Shown here: positions 28,653 to 38,162 of the stretch, piece by piece
Position numbering within the stretch: the first letter of the stretch is position 1
How the letters are laid out: the number at the start of each line of letters is the position of its first letter
NCBI RefSeq assembly: GCF_001022965.1
Contig: NZ_LECZ01000023.1
Location: 124,001 to 188,000, forward strand
Source of the DNA: Enterobacter genomosp. O
Lineage (GTDB): Bacteria; Pseudomonadota; Gammaproteobacteria; Enterobacterales; Enterobacteriaceae
DNA length: 64,000 nucleotides
Direction: 5' to 3'
Position numbers and translations under genes: made by a program
The notes under the pieces: generated by a model
Told to the model about the DNA's origin: nothing
What the model saw: only the letters and a program-made list of their open reading frames with translations
Databases searched by the model: none

Positions 28653-30262
28653 TAAAAAAGCTCTCCTCTTCTTTCTTCGAAGAAACCTTTGGGCCATTTT
28701 TGTTTAAAGTCACCATCATCAGTAATGTCTATTTTCCTAGTAACAGTCGAACCATTGTTATCCTCGAAAACGATCACTGATATAAAATCAGGTTTTACTG
28801 GGTAATTTGATTCAGGTAACTCTTTGTCCGTTGTTTGTCTAATTCTTTTTAAAATTCGAAGCAAAATATGCTCACTATGCGTCTCGACTAAAAACATAGG
28901 TCTTTTAACATCAGAGGGATAGTGGGTAAACAGATCACCTACAGCGAGTTGCAAAGCGGGATGAATGTGTAGTTCAGGTTGCTCTACGGCAATTAATCCA
29001 TCCTGAACTATATTGGCAGCAATAATAAGAGGTGCTATCTGAGTTAATCCGACACCGACTTGATTTGGAAATAACATTTGGGTTGAATCTATTTTACAGA
29101 AGAGAATATTATCTTTTAGACCTAAGAGTTGAGGGGCAATTGTTCTTCCACTAAATATATTATAATTAGTGTTTAGTTTATCTCTATTGGAAAACCAATC
29201 ACTTACTTTGTCAATCAAATCATTATCATTTTGTTGAGATAAACATAGCTTATCCCATGCTGATGTGCCATCAAACCATCCACCTTGTTCTGGATAAGGA
29301 TTTGGTGTAAATGCAGAATCTGGTATAATTCTTAACGGTCCAATAGAGACGCTGGCCTTTAAATAATCATTTAATTTATCTAACGGAGAAGTAAAAACTT
29401 GCGTTAGTACTCTGGTAATTATATCTCGATTAAAATACTCAACTGGCTCGGATATGTCAAATATTTTCAAATTTGTATCAACAATTCTTCCCAGCTGAGG
29501 TAACGCACCAATTTCCGTCTTTAAAAGAATAGGGAATATTGGTTTTTCTTTATCATCTTCAAATATATAATTAGCAAATTTCACTCGGTCTGTTGCACCA
29601 CTTTTATTACGATCTAAACCAGGAATTAAGTCATTTAAAGACATTTCAAACTCACTGACGGTCGTGTCTAATTCTTCCTTGCCAATAGCTTCAAGCCATA
29701 AATGATGATCAATAGGAAGAAGCAACGGATGCGTAAAGTTCAATCTCTTTACTAAAGATGATTTAGCATATTCATCATTGCTCAGTTCTCCAATAAACTC
29801 ATCATTTATAAAAACAGCATAGCTCTTTATATATGCCGCCCTGCGCAATGTTGACCATGCAATTTTAAACTCAACGTAAACCTTTTCGGTTTCATCAGCA
29901 ATATCTCTCATTTTTATAAAATCAATATCGAAAGTATCGCCAAGTTCTTCTAAATATGTTTTATATTCTACACCTATTGTTTGTTCAGGCTCGAAACCGA
30001 TACCTAGTGTAATTACTTTTTCTAAATCCCCATTATGAACAAGAGATTTAAATCCATCTATGCGCCTTTTCCCCATGGCCTCTAAAGAGATAGGATCGCA
30101 TTGTTCACGGTCTAAAATTTGCTGAAGATAAAATAATGCGATTAAAATTGTTGTTTTGCCAGCACTGTTTGGTCCTAATAGTAATGTTACAGGCGCAAAA
30201 TCAATTTCTTGCCGTTCTCTAAAAGATCTGAAGTTTTCAAGTACAAGTTTAGTTAATTTCAT
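28652..30262 (-). CDS. OLD-like AAA ATPase with DUF3696-like C terminus
   Basis: A 536-residue SMC/ABC-class ATPase. Walker A GPNSAGKT is at residues 30-37; the signature/Walker B region VEQPELHIHP is near residues 425-440, and the H-loop LVETHSEHILLR near 455-465. The tail IDDDGDFKQKWPKGFFEERR-like ending (residues about 500-530; seen as DFKQKWPKGFFEERRGEL) fits DUF3696. The ATG at 30262 is preferred over GTG 30274 because TGAGG lies upstream. It follows hsdS by eight bases. Such ATPases often sense phage and control a partner effector; here the partner is the PLD-like gene. AT-rich and probably acquired separately from hsdRM. Confidence 0.8.
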   Translation of the reverse strand: MKLTKLVLENFRSFRERQEIDFAPVTLLLGPNSAGKTTILIALFYLQQILDREQCDPISLEAMGKRRIDGFKSLVHNGDLEKVITLGIGFEPEQTIGVEYKTYLEELGDTFDIDFIKMRDIADETEKVYVEFKIAWSTLRRAAYIKSYAVFINDEFIGELSNDEYAKSSLVKRLNFTHPLLLPIDHHLWLEAIGKEELDTTVSEFEMSLNDLIPGLDRNKSGATDRVKFANYIFEDDKEKPIFPILLKTEIGALPQLGRIVDTNLKIFDISEPVEYFNRDIITRVLTQVFTSPLDKLNDYLKASVSIGPLRIIPDSAFTPNPYPEQGGWFDGTSAWDKLCLSQQNDNDLIDKVSDWFSNRDKLNTNYNIFSGRTIAPQLLGLKDNILFCKIDSTQMLFPNQVGVGLTQIAPLIIAANIVQDGLIAVEQPELHIHPALQLAVGDLFTHYPSDVKRPMFLVETHSEHILLRILKRIRQTTDKELPESNYPVKPDFISVIVFEDNNGSTVTRKIDITDDGDFKQKWPKGFFEERRGELF

Positions 30263-30270
30263 AATGAACC

Positions 30271-31443
30271 TCACATGAAATATCTATTCGATAGGTTTGA
30301 TGCTAACTGTTGAAGTTGCATCACACTTCTGTAAGAGATGGTTAATCCTTTTTTTATTCTTTTATAAATTATCTCATACTCATCTAGGAGATGCTTAGGT
30401 GGGATTAATATCTCTATATTCTGAAACTCCTGCGCATTGATATTAGCCATACCAACAATACTTTTACACATATTCATCAATGTGATTTTGCCATGGATGG
30501 AATTAAGATACCCTGAAATATAGTAGTTATTTCCGATAGAATTTGGTCTAACGCGGATTAAATACCCAGCAAATGCCATCGGTCTGTCTTCTCCATACAC
30601 AGCTGTTTTACCAACAAGTTCCTTACTGTTAGTACGATTGAAAAGGAGATCGCCTTTTTTAACCAAAAATTTATCCATTTCTTTTACGCTGAGATCAAGG
30701 TATTTTAATTCTGTAAAATCCCACCCACCTTGATATGTTATATTACCCATCCGCAAAACAGGGTATTCACCAGAATCAACAGAAGCTTTTGCTGAAGTTC
30801 CATAATTAACTGAATCAACCAGATCGCGGATCGTGCCTTTAGGAAAACAGTGTATGTTGTGTGCAGGAGTTCCAAACATCGCCAGAAAAGTAGCACGCAA
30901 AAAATCATCAGCCATCTTGATTGCTTTTTTACGTTTTTTTTGTATTTTTCTTACTTTATCAAAAATTGCTACAATTTCTTTTTGCTTTATTAAGGGCGGC
31001 ACACTTATTTGCAAATCGGCTAATTGTTTTAAATAAATGCCTTTTTGGGCAACGCCTCTTGCTCCCGCAGTAAGAACATCTAACATTGATTGTAATGTAT
31101 ACATTAAAAAACGAGGCGTAATCACATCCATCTTAGGTTTTAATACTGCCACACTTCTTTGTAAGGTAAATTTAGCAATATCATCTGGAACAACAGCTAC
31201 ACGGCCGATAGTTCCCACAATCGTCAGTAAAACGTCACCCTCAGAAATTTCCGTTCTCTTATTCTCTTTTTCAAACATCTCTTTCGAAAGATATCTTGGA
31301 TTATCGAAATTAATCTCGTCATCAAAAATATTCTTTGAACTTAACATCAGATAATCACTATGAGGAATACCCTCAGGAGGATTATGACTACCATCAGTAA
31401 TTTTTAAGCATAACTCACTTAATTTATAGATCTCCCGGCTCAT
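30271..31443 (-). CDS. hsdS: Type I restriction-modification specificity subunit HsdS
   Basis: A 390-residue protein with two target-recognition domains (about residues 5-150 and 200-350), each ending in a conserved helix region (LIKQKEIVAIFDKVRKIQKK and the C-terminal helix) that sets spacer length. It determines the bipartite DNA target of the complex. Its ATG overlaps the hsdM stop (ATGA). It is markedly more AT-rich than hsdM and hsdR, as usual for HsdS that diversify by exchange. Confidence 0.93.
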   Translation of the reverse strand: MSREIYKLSELCLKITDGSHNPPEGIPHSDYLMLSSKNIFDDEINFDNPRYLSKEMFEKENKRTEISEGDVLLTIVGTIGRVAVVPDDIAKFTLQRSVAVLKPKMDVITPRFLMYTLQSMLDVLTAGARGVAQKGIYLKQLADLQISVPPLIKQKEIVAIFDKVRKIQKKRKKAIKMADDFLRATFLAMFGTPAHNIHCFPKGTIRDLVDSVNYGTSAKASVDSGEYPVLRMGNITYQGGWDFTELKYLDLSVKEMDKFLVKKGDLLFNRTNSKELVGKTAVYGEDRPMAFAGYLIRVRPNSIGNNYYISGYLNSIHGKITLMNMCKSIVGMANINAQEFQNIEILIPPKHLLDEYEIIYKRIKKGLTISYRSVMQLQQLASNLSNRYFM

Positions 31444-33074
31444 AGCATCCCCTCCAGCTCATCCAGATCTGCCAGAATCTCTTTTTCCAGATCTTTTAAT
31501 CGTTTCAGTATCACCTTTGGATCTTCATACTCCTCCGCCTGATACACCACCTCTTTGTAACGATTGATGGAGAGATCGTATTTCTGCGCAGCGATATCCG
31601 CTTTCGGCACCACAAACGCCGCCTGTGTGCGATCCTTAAAGTCAACATCAGCATCAATCCCTTCCGGGCTCTGCTGTTTCAGCAACGAAGCAAACTTCTC
31701 ACCCATAAAGTTATCTACCGGCAAACCACGCAAAGCACGGTAATGCTTCCAGCTTGCCAGCAGATGCGGTAAATCGTTGTCTTTTATCGGATTACGCTTG
31801 TCATCCAGGCTGTAGCCATCATTTTGCAGATTGTAGAACCAGACCTCATCCGTCTGACCACCTTTGGTAAAGATCAGGATCGCCGTCGCCACGCCAGCGT
31901 AAGGTTTGAATACGCCGGAAGGCAGGTTAATCACCGCTTCCAGTTGGTTATCTTCCACCAGCGTTTTACGCAGCGACTGATGCGCCTTGCTGGAGCCAAA
32001 CAACACCCCCTGCGGCACGATAGTGGCGCTGCGACCGCCCACTTTCAGCATTTGCAGAATCCGCGCCAGGAACAGCAGTTCGGTTTTTTTGGTTTTCACC
32101 ATTGCCGACAGCGTGGAGTCGATATCTTCCTCGTCCAGTGAACCGGTAAACGGCGGGTTCGCCAGAATCAGGTTGAAAGCGTTTTTACTGGCCAGCGGGA
32201 AGTTGGCGCTGAAACTCTGGCTCATGGTGTCCTGATAGTGGATATCCGGCTCTTCTACGCCGTGCATAATCAGGTTCATGGCGGCGATACGCAGCATGGT
32301 GGTATCGAAGTCGTAACCGTGGAACATGTTGTTATCCACATGATAACGCCACGGCGTCAGCAGATCGCCGGTAAAGATTTTTTGTTCTTCCAGTTCACCG
32401 CGTTCGTTGGTGCCAATCTCGGTATGAATCGACTCCAGAGAGCTATATTTCTCCAGCAGGTATTCATAACTGGTTGCCAGAAAACCACCTGTACCACAGG
32501 CCGGATCGCAGATCGTTTCACCACGCGCCGGGTTCGGCTCCATCATTTCAACCATTGTGCGGATAATGTGGCGCGGCGTGCGGAACTGACCGTTGATCCC
32601 GGCGGTGGTCAGCTTGCTTAACAGGTACTCGTAGAGATCGCCTTTAGTGTCGCCACGATCCAGCGGCAGATTTTTGATCACCTCCACGGCTTTGGTCAGC
32701 AGTGACGGTTTAACAATCTCCAGACGAGCATCTTTCATAAAGTTGCCCAGCAGCGTCACTTTAGTATCTTCAGCCTGCCCAAGCTGGCGGAAATGTTGGA
32801 ATACGCCATCGCGCACCACTTCCATCATCTCATCCGAGCCAAGGTTGCTATAGTGACTGAAACGGAACTCCTGCTGTTCTGGCGCAAAGCGCGGTTTAAA
32901 ATCAATACCCGCGATTTGTTTACGCTTCTCGTCTCGTTGTTCCTGGGTATCCAGCATCTTGGAGTACATCAGGTAAGTGATTTGTTCGATTACGGTCAGC
33001 GGGTTAGTGATGCCACCTACCCAGAAATCTTCCCACAACCCGTCGATTTTACTTTTTAAGTCACCGGTGATCAT
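31440..33074 (-). CDS. hsdM: Type I restriction-modification methyltransferase HsdM
   Basis: A 544-residue N6-adenine methyltransferase. An N-terminal HsdM helical domain (about residues 1-140) precedes the catalytic domain with the SAM motif [10 protein letters not shown] (about residue 195) and the target-base motif NPPF (about residue 306). With HsdS it protects host DNA; with HsdR it forms the nuclease. Intact and full length. Confidence 0.95.
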   Translation of the reverse strand: MITGDLKSKIDGLWEDFWVGGITNPLTVIEQITYLMYSKMLDTQEQRDEKRKQIAGIDFKPRFAPEQQEFRFSHYSNLGSDEMMEVVRDGVFQHFRQLGQAEDTKVTLLGNFMKDARLEIVKPSLLTKAVEVIKNLPLDRGDTKGDLYEYLLSKLTTAGINGQFRTPRHIIRTMVEMMEPNPARGETICDPACGTGGFLATSYEYLLEKYSSLESIHTEIGTNERGELEEQKIFTGDLLTPWRYHVDNNMFHGYDFDTTMLRIAAMNLIMHGVEEPDIHYQDTMSQSFSANFPLASKNAFNLILANPPFTGSLDEEDIDSTLSAMVKTKKTELLFLARILQMLKVGGRSATIVPQGVLFGSSKAHQSLRKTLVEDNQLEAVINLPSGVFKPYAGVATAILIFTKGGQTDEVWFYNLQNDGYSLDDKRNPIKDNDLPHLLASWKHYRALRGLPVDNFMGEKFASLLKQQSPEGIDADVDFKDRTQAAFVVPKADIAAQKYDLSINRYKEVVYQAEEYEDPKVILKRLKDLEKEILADLDELEGML

Positions 33075-33105
33075 TGTTAACGTCTATACCCTGTTATAAA
33101 TACAA

Positions 33106-33125
33106 AAGCCCCGCTGCCGGGGCTT
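33106..33125 (-). terminator. Hairpin terminator between hsdR and hsdM
   Basis: AAGCCCCG and CGGGGCTT form an 8-bp stem with a GCAG loop on the minus strand, followed by TTTTG. It lies in the 63-base gap after hsdR, so hsdMS and downstream genes should use their own promoter or read-through. Confidence 0.75.
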
Positions 33126-33137
33126 GTCATGTGTGTA

Positions 33138-36100
33138 TTATACCGTCGCTGCGTCGGTCACAACACCCAACTCTTCGACTATCTTTTGCAACCGGGCGAT
33201 CTGCTCTATGTCGGGGAAAACGCCAGTAACACCTTCGTTGTGGATGTGCGTAAATGGCTGTTCAAAGAGCTGCCGCATTTCAATGGTGCCGTAATCGCGG
33301 ATGTGGTTTTTCAATAATGACAGGAAGCGCAGTTGTTGGCTGGTCAGGCTGTTGTCAGCGGCGAACTGGGCAAAGCGTACTTCCACCGCGTCGCTATCCA
33401 TCCCGATGATAGTACGTAAAAGTTTATCAAGGCTGGCGGTTGCCTGCGGGTAGAACTCTTTTAGCGCCCGGATATCAACGTTGGGGTTTTGGATCAGCAC
33501 CAGTTTTGCCAACTCATCCAGTTCACCTTGTGTTACCGGCTCGCCGTTGCGGATTTTTTTCAGCACCTGATTTTGCTGGAACAGCGGCTCCAGCGCCCCC
33601 TGAACCTGTTGACGATAAAGTTTGAAATCAATCGAGCGGATGTTAGTTTTGCGGGTTTCCGTCTGGATCAGGTTCGCATCTTCGGTAATATCCACCTGTA
33701 TAGAACCAAATTTCGGCGTCGCGTCTTTTTCCATCAGGTGCATGATGCCGCGCAGATGAATGCGGATATCTTCCAGTTCTTCCAGACTGGCCTGCTTCCA
33801 CCAGCCCAAATCACGAAGCTGATTAATCCGCTGTCCCTGCTGTTGCACCTGCGCCAGATGCGGCGGCAGACGTTCCACTTTCTCAACGATGACCGGCCAG
33901 AGCACATCCAGCTCTTCCGGGTTGGTATAACGGGCTGTTTGCGCCGCCAGAATATCCATATCGAAGCGCATAGCATCGCTTTGCCCGCGCACGTCCAGCC
34001 ACTGCATCAGCGGGGCCAGGACAGATAGCAGATCCTGCTGTGTTTTCGGGGAAAGCTGGCGCAGCACTTTTTCATCGCGGTACTGCGCTTTTTGCTGCCA
34101 CTTTTCCTGTACGGCAATCGACTTTTCATCCAGCGCATTGATCTGCTCGCGGAGCTGGTGAGCGACTAAATCCACCGCCTGTTTGTCGAACTTACGCTGC
34201 GCAACAGCCCCCAGCATAACCCACGCTTCGAAGCGTTTTTGCGCCAGCGATTTTGTCGCTGTCACTTCGGCTTCTTCGGTATGCAGCTCGTGATACTCAA
34301 AATTGCCCCAGTGATCGAAGATGCGGAATTTCTGTTTATCCAGCGGTTTGCCGTTTTCATCGTAGCCGTAGAGCCCCGAACAGAGGCGCGTACCACGGCC
34401 AATCATCTGCCAGAACTTCACTTTCGATTTGACTGGTTTGGCAAAGACCAGATTCACAATTTCCGGAACATCAATACCGGTATCAAGCATGTCAACAGAG
34501 ATAGCGATGGTCAGCTCTTTGTTGGTGCTTTCATCCAGCCCTTTAAAATCGTCAATCAGTTGCTCGGCGCGAGGATCGTAGTTGTCGATGACCTGGCAGA
34601 AGCGTCCGGCAAACTGCGGGTACATGTCGTCGAACAATTCATTCAACAGCAGCGCGTGTTTGTGGTTACGGGCGAAAATGATGGTTTTACCTGGCAGTTG
34701 GCCGTCCCGATCTTTCAGACCATTTTCCATCAGGTTACGCAGGATATAGCGGTTGGTGTCTTTGTTATAAATTGCCTCATCCAGCGCCTTGCCATCAAAT
34801 TCCAGCGTATTAGGATCGATACCCTGTTCTTCAAGTTCACGGATTTGTGCGTCGCTTAATTTCTCCCGTTTGATGCCTTCGCGAAGGAATTCTGTGGTGT
34901 GCGTGACAACCTCATAGGGAACCAGATTGTTATCGGCGATGGCATCTTCCAGGCTGTAGTTGGCGGTAGGGATACGTCCTTCACAACCAAACAGGCCGAA
35001 AGTGGTTTTACTCACCATGTCGATTGGCGTGGCTGTCAGGCCAATCTGGAGGGCATCAAAATACTTAAACAGATCGCCGTAGACGTTGTAGATAGAACGA
35101 TGGGATTCGTCGGCAATGATCAGATCGAAATAACCAACATCAAAATGATCCATGATTTTCATCATGCCGGGATAGGTGGCGATATAGATCCTGGCGTTCT
35201 GCCTGTCTGCTTTTTTGGATTTACCGACCACATACAGCGGCTCATTGGTGAACTGATTAAAGGCATTCGCCGCCTGTTTACGTAGCTCTTTGCGGTCGCA
35301 AAGAAACAGGACACGTTTTACCCAGCGGGCATCAATCATCAGTTTGCTTAGTGCAATTGCCACGCGGGTTTTACCTGTACCGGTAGCCTGTACAATTAAC
35401 GATTGTCGATACTTATTGGTAAACCGGTCGCTGACGCGGGCGATGGTTTCAAGCTGATACAAACGTCCGGCAACGGCCTTACCTTCGTTATCTTTAACGT
35501 GCGGGACACTATTCAGCGGCAGACGGGTTTCACGTTGCTGAATAAGATATTGCAGGCTTTCCTTGCTGTAGAAGCCAAATACCCGACGCGGAGGATAACC
35601 ATGAGTTTTATGGTCGTCCCACAGCCAGATATCGTAGCCGTTGGTGTAGAAGATGACCGGACGCTGACCATATTCTTTTTCCAACCAGTCGGCATACAGT
35701 CGGGCCTGAATTCGTCCTTGCTCGGCATTGACGCTGGTTTTTTTTGCTTCTACCACCGCCAGCGGTTTGTATGCCGCATCCCATAAGACATAGTCCGCAT
35801 AGCCGTCACCAGTTGCGGTAGGCTGTTCTTTAACTGGGTGTTCCTGTGTAACCTGATCTGTATTTTTAAGTACTTCGCCTACATTCCAGTCAGCAGCAAG
35901 CAGGCGGGAGTCAATCAGGCGGCGGCGGGTTTCCGCTTCATCAATAGAGAGGATGTCGGCAACATGCTGGTTGCGAGCTCTGGCTTCATTCAGGCGCTGG
36001 GTGAGGTGTTCGGCCTTTTCCTGCTCTTGCTGTAGTGCGCGTTGTAACGCTAGTTCACGCTCACGGCTTTCATCTTGAGCTCTGATTGCATCTTCCAGAC

Positions 36101-36554
36101 GTTTTTCATCTGCACGACCTGAAGATTGTGCTAACGGAGGAAGAGAAAATTTGGGGCAGTTGTCAACATTACCGTGGGCGTAGCGAACATACAGCCAGAT
36201 CCCTAATAAATACGCTTCCTTAAGCAGCCAGTAGGTATCTTTGGCTTTGATACGTCCACCGTGCGCGGCGCGGTTGCCGTGGATACGCAGCGCATCCATT
36301 TTCATAATGATGGCTTCCGGCATCATGCTGGTAAACACATCGGCGTTCATTAAATCGTACAGATTCGCCTTGATGCCTTCAGGTAGCCGTTCCTGACGAT
36401 ATAACCAACGCACCATCAATTCGGTGTAGTTGCGCAGCTTAACCAGACAGCTTTCCGGGTCGGTGTGAACATAGCGTTCTGCCATACATGCGAGTTCTGC
36501 CAGTTCCGGCCACTGGCTGCGCAACATTTCAAAATTGAGAGACTGCTCCATCAA
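33138..36554 (-). CDS. hsdR: Type I restriction endonuclease motor subunit HsdR
   Basis: A 1138-residue subunit with an N-terminal DUF4145-like region (about residues 1-120), a coiled stretch (about 150-200), a PD-(D/E)xK nuclease (DYVLWDAAYKPLAVVEAKK, near residue 270), and a superfamily-2 translocase with Walker A ATGTGKTR near residue 393 and DEAD-type box IIADESHR. The C-terminal helical domain binds HsdM. It cleaves unmodified DNA after ATP-driven translocation. All catalytic motifs look intact. It starts the operon and is divergent from the TIR gene. Confidence 0.95.
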   Translation of the reverse strand: MMEQSLNFEMLRSQWPELAELACMAERYVHTDPESCLVKLRNYTELMVRWLYRQERLPEGIKANLYDLMNADVFTSMMPEAIIMKMDALRIHGNRAAHGGRIKAKDTYWLLKEAYLLGIWLYVRYAHGNVDNCPKFSLPPLAQSSGRADEKRLEDAIRAQDESRERELALQRALQQEQEKAEHLTQRLNEARARNQHVADILSIDEAETRRRLIDSRLLAADWNVGEVLKNTDQVTQEHPVKEQPTATGDGYADYVLWDAAYKPLAVVEAKKTSVNAEQGRIQARLYADWLEKEYGQRPVIFYTNGYDIWLWDDHKTHGYPPRRVFGFYSKESLQYLIQQRETRLPLNSVPHVKDNEGKAVAGRLYQLETIARVSDRFTNKYRQSLIVQATGTGKTRVAIALSKLMIDARWVKRVLFLCDRKELRKQAANAFNQFTNEPLYVVGKSKKADRQNARIYIATYPGMMKIMDHFDVGYFDLIIADESHRSIYNVYGDLFKYFDALQIGLTATPIDMVSKTTFGLFGCEGRIPTANYSLEDAIADNNLVPYEVVTHTTEFLREGIKREKLSDAQIRELEEQGIDPNTLEFDGKALDEAIYNKDTNRYILRNLMENGLKDRDGQLPGKTIIFARNHKHALLLNELFDDMYPQFAGRFCQVIDNYDPRAEQLIDDFKGLDESTNKELTIAISVDMLDTGIDVPEIVNLVFAKPVKSKVKFWQMIGRGTRLCSGLYGYDENGKPLDKQKFRIFDHWGNFEYHELHTEEAEVTATKSLAQKRFEAWVMLGAVAQRKFDKQAVDLVAHQLREQINALDEKSIAVQEKWQQKAQYRDEKVLRQLSPKTQQDLLSVLAPLMQWLDVRGQSDAMRFDMDILAAQTARYTNPEELDVLWPVIVEKVERLPPHLAQVQQQGQRINQLRDLGWWKQASLEELEDIRIHLRGIMHLMEKDATPKFGSIQVDITEDANLIQTETRKTNIRSIDFKLYRQQVQGALEPLFQQNQVLKKIRNGEPVTQGELDELAKLVLIQNPNVDIRALKEFYPQATASLDKLLRTIIGMDSDAVEVRFAQFAADNSLTSQQLRFLSLLKNHIRDYGTIEMRQLFEQPFTHIHNEGVTGVFPDIEQIARLQKIVEELGVVTDAATV

Positions 36555-36775
36555 TCATCGCCTTATGTTGTGGATACAACAGCATTTCTGGAAAGAATAT
36601 CACACTAATCTTATCGACGAAGTGAGTCGGATGGCATAAGGGGCTATGAATTGGCTGCCGTTACAACTTTAAAGAGATCAAGTATCTAATAATCACAGTC
36701 AATAGCGTGATTTTTTTATACCGTGAGCACAGAATAGCCCTAATTACAGTAACGGTTCAGGAGCATTTCACCTTT

Positions 36776-37759
36776 ATGACTACTCTCGTTTTTTCATACT
36801 CCCATGCAGATGAAGCCCTACGCAATGAGCTTGAGAAGCATCTTTCCCCCCTGAAGCGCATGGGCAAGATCAGCACATGGCACGATCGCCGCATCGTTCC
36901 AGGGCAAGAGTTCGAGAACCAAATAGACCACTACTTTTCGCAGGCAGATATCATCCTGTTGTTAATTAGCAGTGATTTCATCGCTTCTGATTATTGCTAT
37001 CAGGTAGAAATGACCAACGCTCTGGAGCGGCATAAACGGGGCGAGGCGGTGGTCATTCCGGTGATCTTAAGAGAATGTGCCTGGCATCAGCTACCTTTCG
37101 GCAGCATTATGGCGGCGACCGTTGATGGTAAACCCATAACCAAGTTTGCCAGCCATGATGAAGGCTACGTTCAGGTCGTCAACGCAGTCTCCCGCGCCAT
37201 TGCTAATATGGAAGCGAAGAAACCACAGCAGAGCGCTTATGTTTCTTCTCCGACGTCAGTAAACCCAATGCTTCAGGCAACGGATAACGTTTTTACACCA
37301 CGCTCCAGCAATCTTTCGCTGCCAAAGCGTTTTACCGACCTTGATAAGGATCGTGCCTGCCGTGATGGTTTTGAATATGTCGCCCGTTACTTTGAAGGAT
37401 CGCTGAGTGAACTCAAAAAACGCCATGCCGGGTTAGAGGTCGATTTTCACCAGCGTGATGCAGACGCCTTCACTTGTGCGGTCTACATGGGCGGGAGCAA
37501 AGTCGGTCAATGCGCAATCTGGCGTAATATTGGGCGCAATATGGGTATGGGTGATATCGGTTATAGCCAAGATGGCGTAATTGGTAATTCATACAATGAA
37601 ATCTTAACCGTTGACAACAACGGTCAGATCCTCGGTTTCCGCCCATCAATGGGAGTCTATAGTGCTGGCTACTCAAGGGATACCTTGCTCACTAACGAAG
37701 GTATGGCTGAGCATCTATGGGATATGTTTTTTGAGCCCGTAAAACAGCGGGCACGTTAG
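36776..37759 (+). CDS. TIR-domain protein, candidate NAD-depleting defence protein
   Basis: A 327-residue protein with an N-terminal TIR domain (about residues 1-140): strand TTLVFSYSHAD, then DHYFSQADIILLLISSDFI and SDYCYQVEM, where E78 is in the position of the catalytic glutamate of TIR NADases. Residues about 190-320 form an uncharacterised C-terminal domain (CAIWRNIGRNMGMGDIGYSQ) that could be the sensor. The ATG at 36776 is chosen as the TIR fold starts there; CAGGAG lies 12 bases upstream. It is monocistronic, divergent from hsdR. Enzymatic activity is inferred. Confidence 0.8.
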   Translation: MTTLVFSYSHADEALRNELEKHLSPLKRMGKISTWHDRRIVPGQEFENQIDHYFSQADIILLLISSDFIASDYCYQVEMTNALERHKRGEAVVIPVILRECAWHQLPFGSIMAATVDGKPITKFASHDEGYVQVVNAVSRAIANMEAKKPQQSAYVSSPTSVNPMLQATDNVFTPRSSNLSLPKRFTDLDKDRACRDGFEYVARYFEGSLSELKKRHAGLEVDFHQRDADAFTCAVYMGGSKVGQCAIWRNIGRNMGMGDIGYSQDGVIGNSYNEILTVDNNGQILGFRPSMGVYSAGYSRDTLLTNEGMAEHLWDMFFEPVKQRAR

Positions 37760-37812
37760 CAGAGCCGGGGTGTTATTCCATGGTTCGTAACGCCCCTTTG
37801 AGCATTTACTGT

Positions 37813-37975
37813 TTAAAAATGACCATTTTTTTTATGATTATCTTCAAGCGCGTAAATCCATTCACCACATCGTGGACATATCTTGTCACCATGCCAGCAG
37901 GTATCGCACCAGCAACATCGCCATTGCCGTATAGTCGTGTTCTTAGGACGAAGACGATTTTCCGTGGCGATTCAT
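37813..37975 (-). pseudogene. Remnant of a small Cys-rich zinc-ribbon-like protein
   Basis: On the minus strand a frame without its own start encodes a C-terminal piece with the pattern CCWCDTCWHGDKICPRCGEW and ends GHF at TAA 37815-37813. An ATG at 37975 opens another frame (MNRHGKSSSS, then stop); one frameshift would join the two. Two CxxC knuckles suggest a zinc ribbon. It may be a decayed gene or coincidence; it lies in the 403-base gap between the TIR gene and the next CDS. Confidence 0.35.
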
Positions 37976-38162
37976 TGCTAAGTGAAAACTAAGTTTACAT
38001 AGGAAGTTATCAACCTCAGGCTTGATTGCCAATTTCTATCTTGAAATCACTTATAGTCATTAAAACTAATATCAAGTTTAATTTTCTGAAGTTAATTCGT
38101 TGTGGTTGATGTGGTTTTATTACATACTGATTATATGGCAATTAATTATTAAGGTGCAATAC

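Noticed and set aside
37780-37992. 70-codon plus-strand frame after the TIR gene
   Set aside because: Opposite strand holds a more protein-like Cys-rich remnant; composition of the plus frame is unconvincing.
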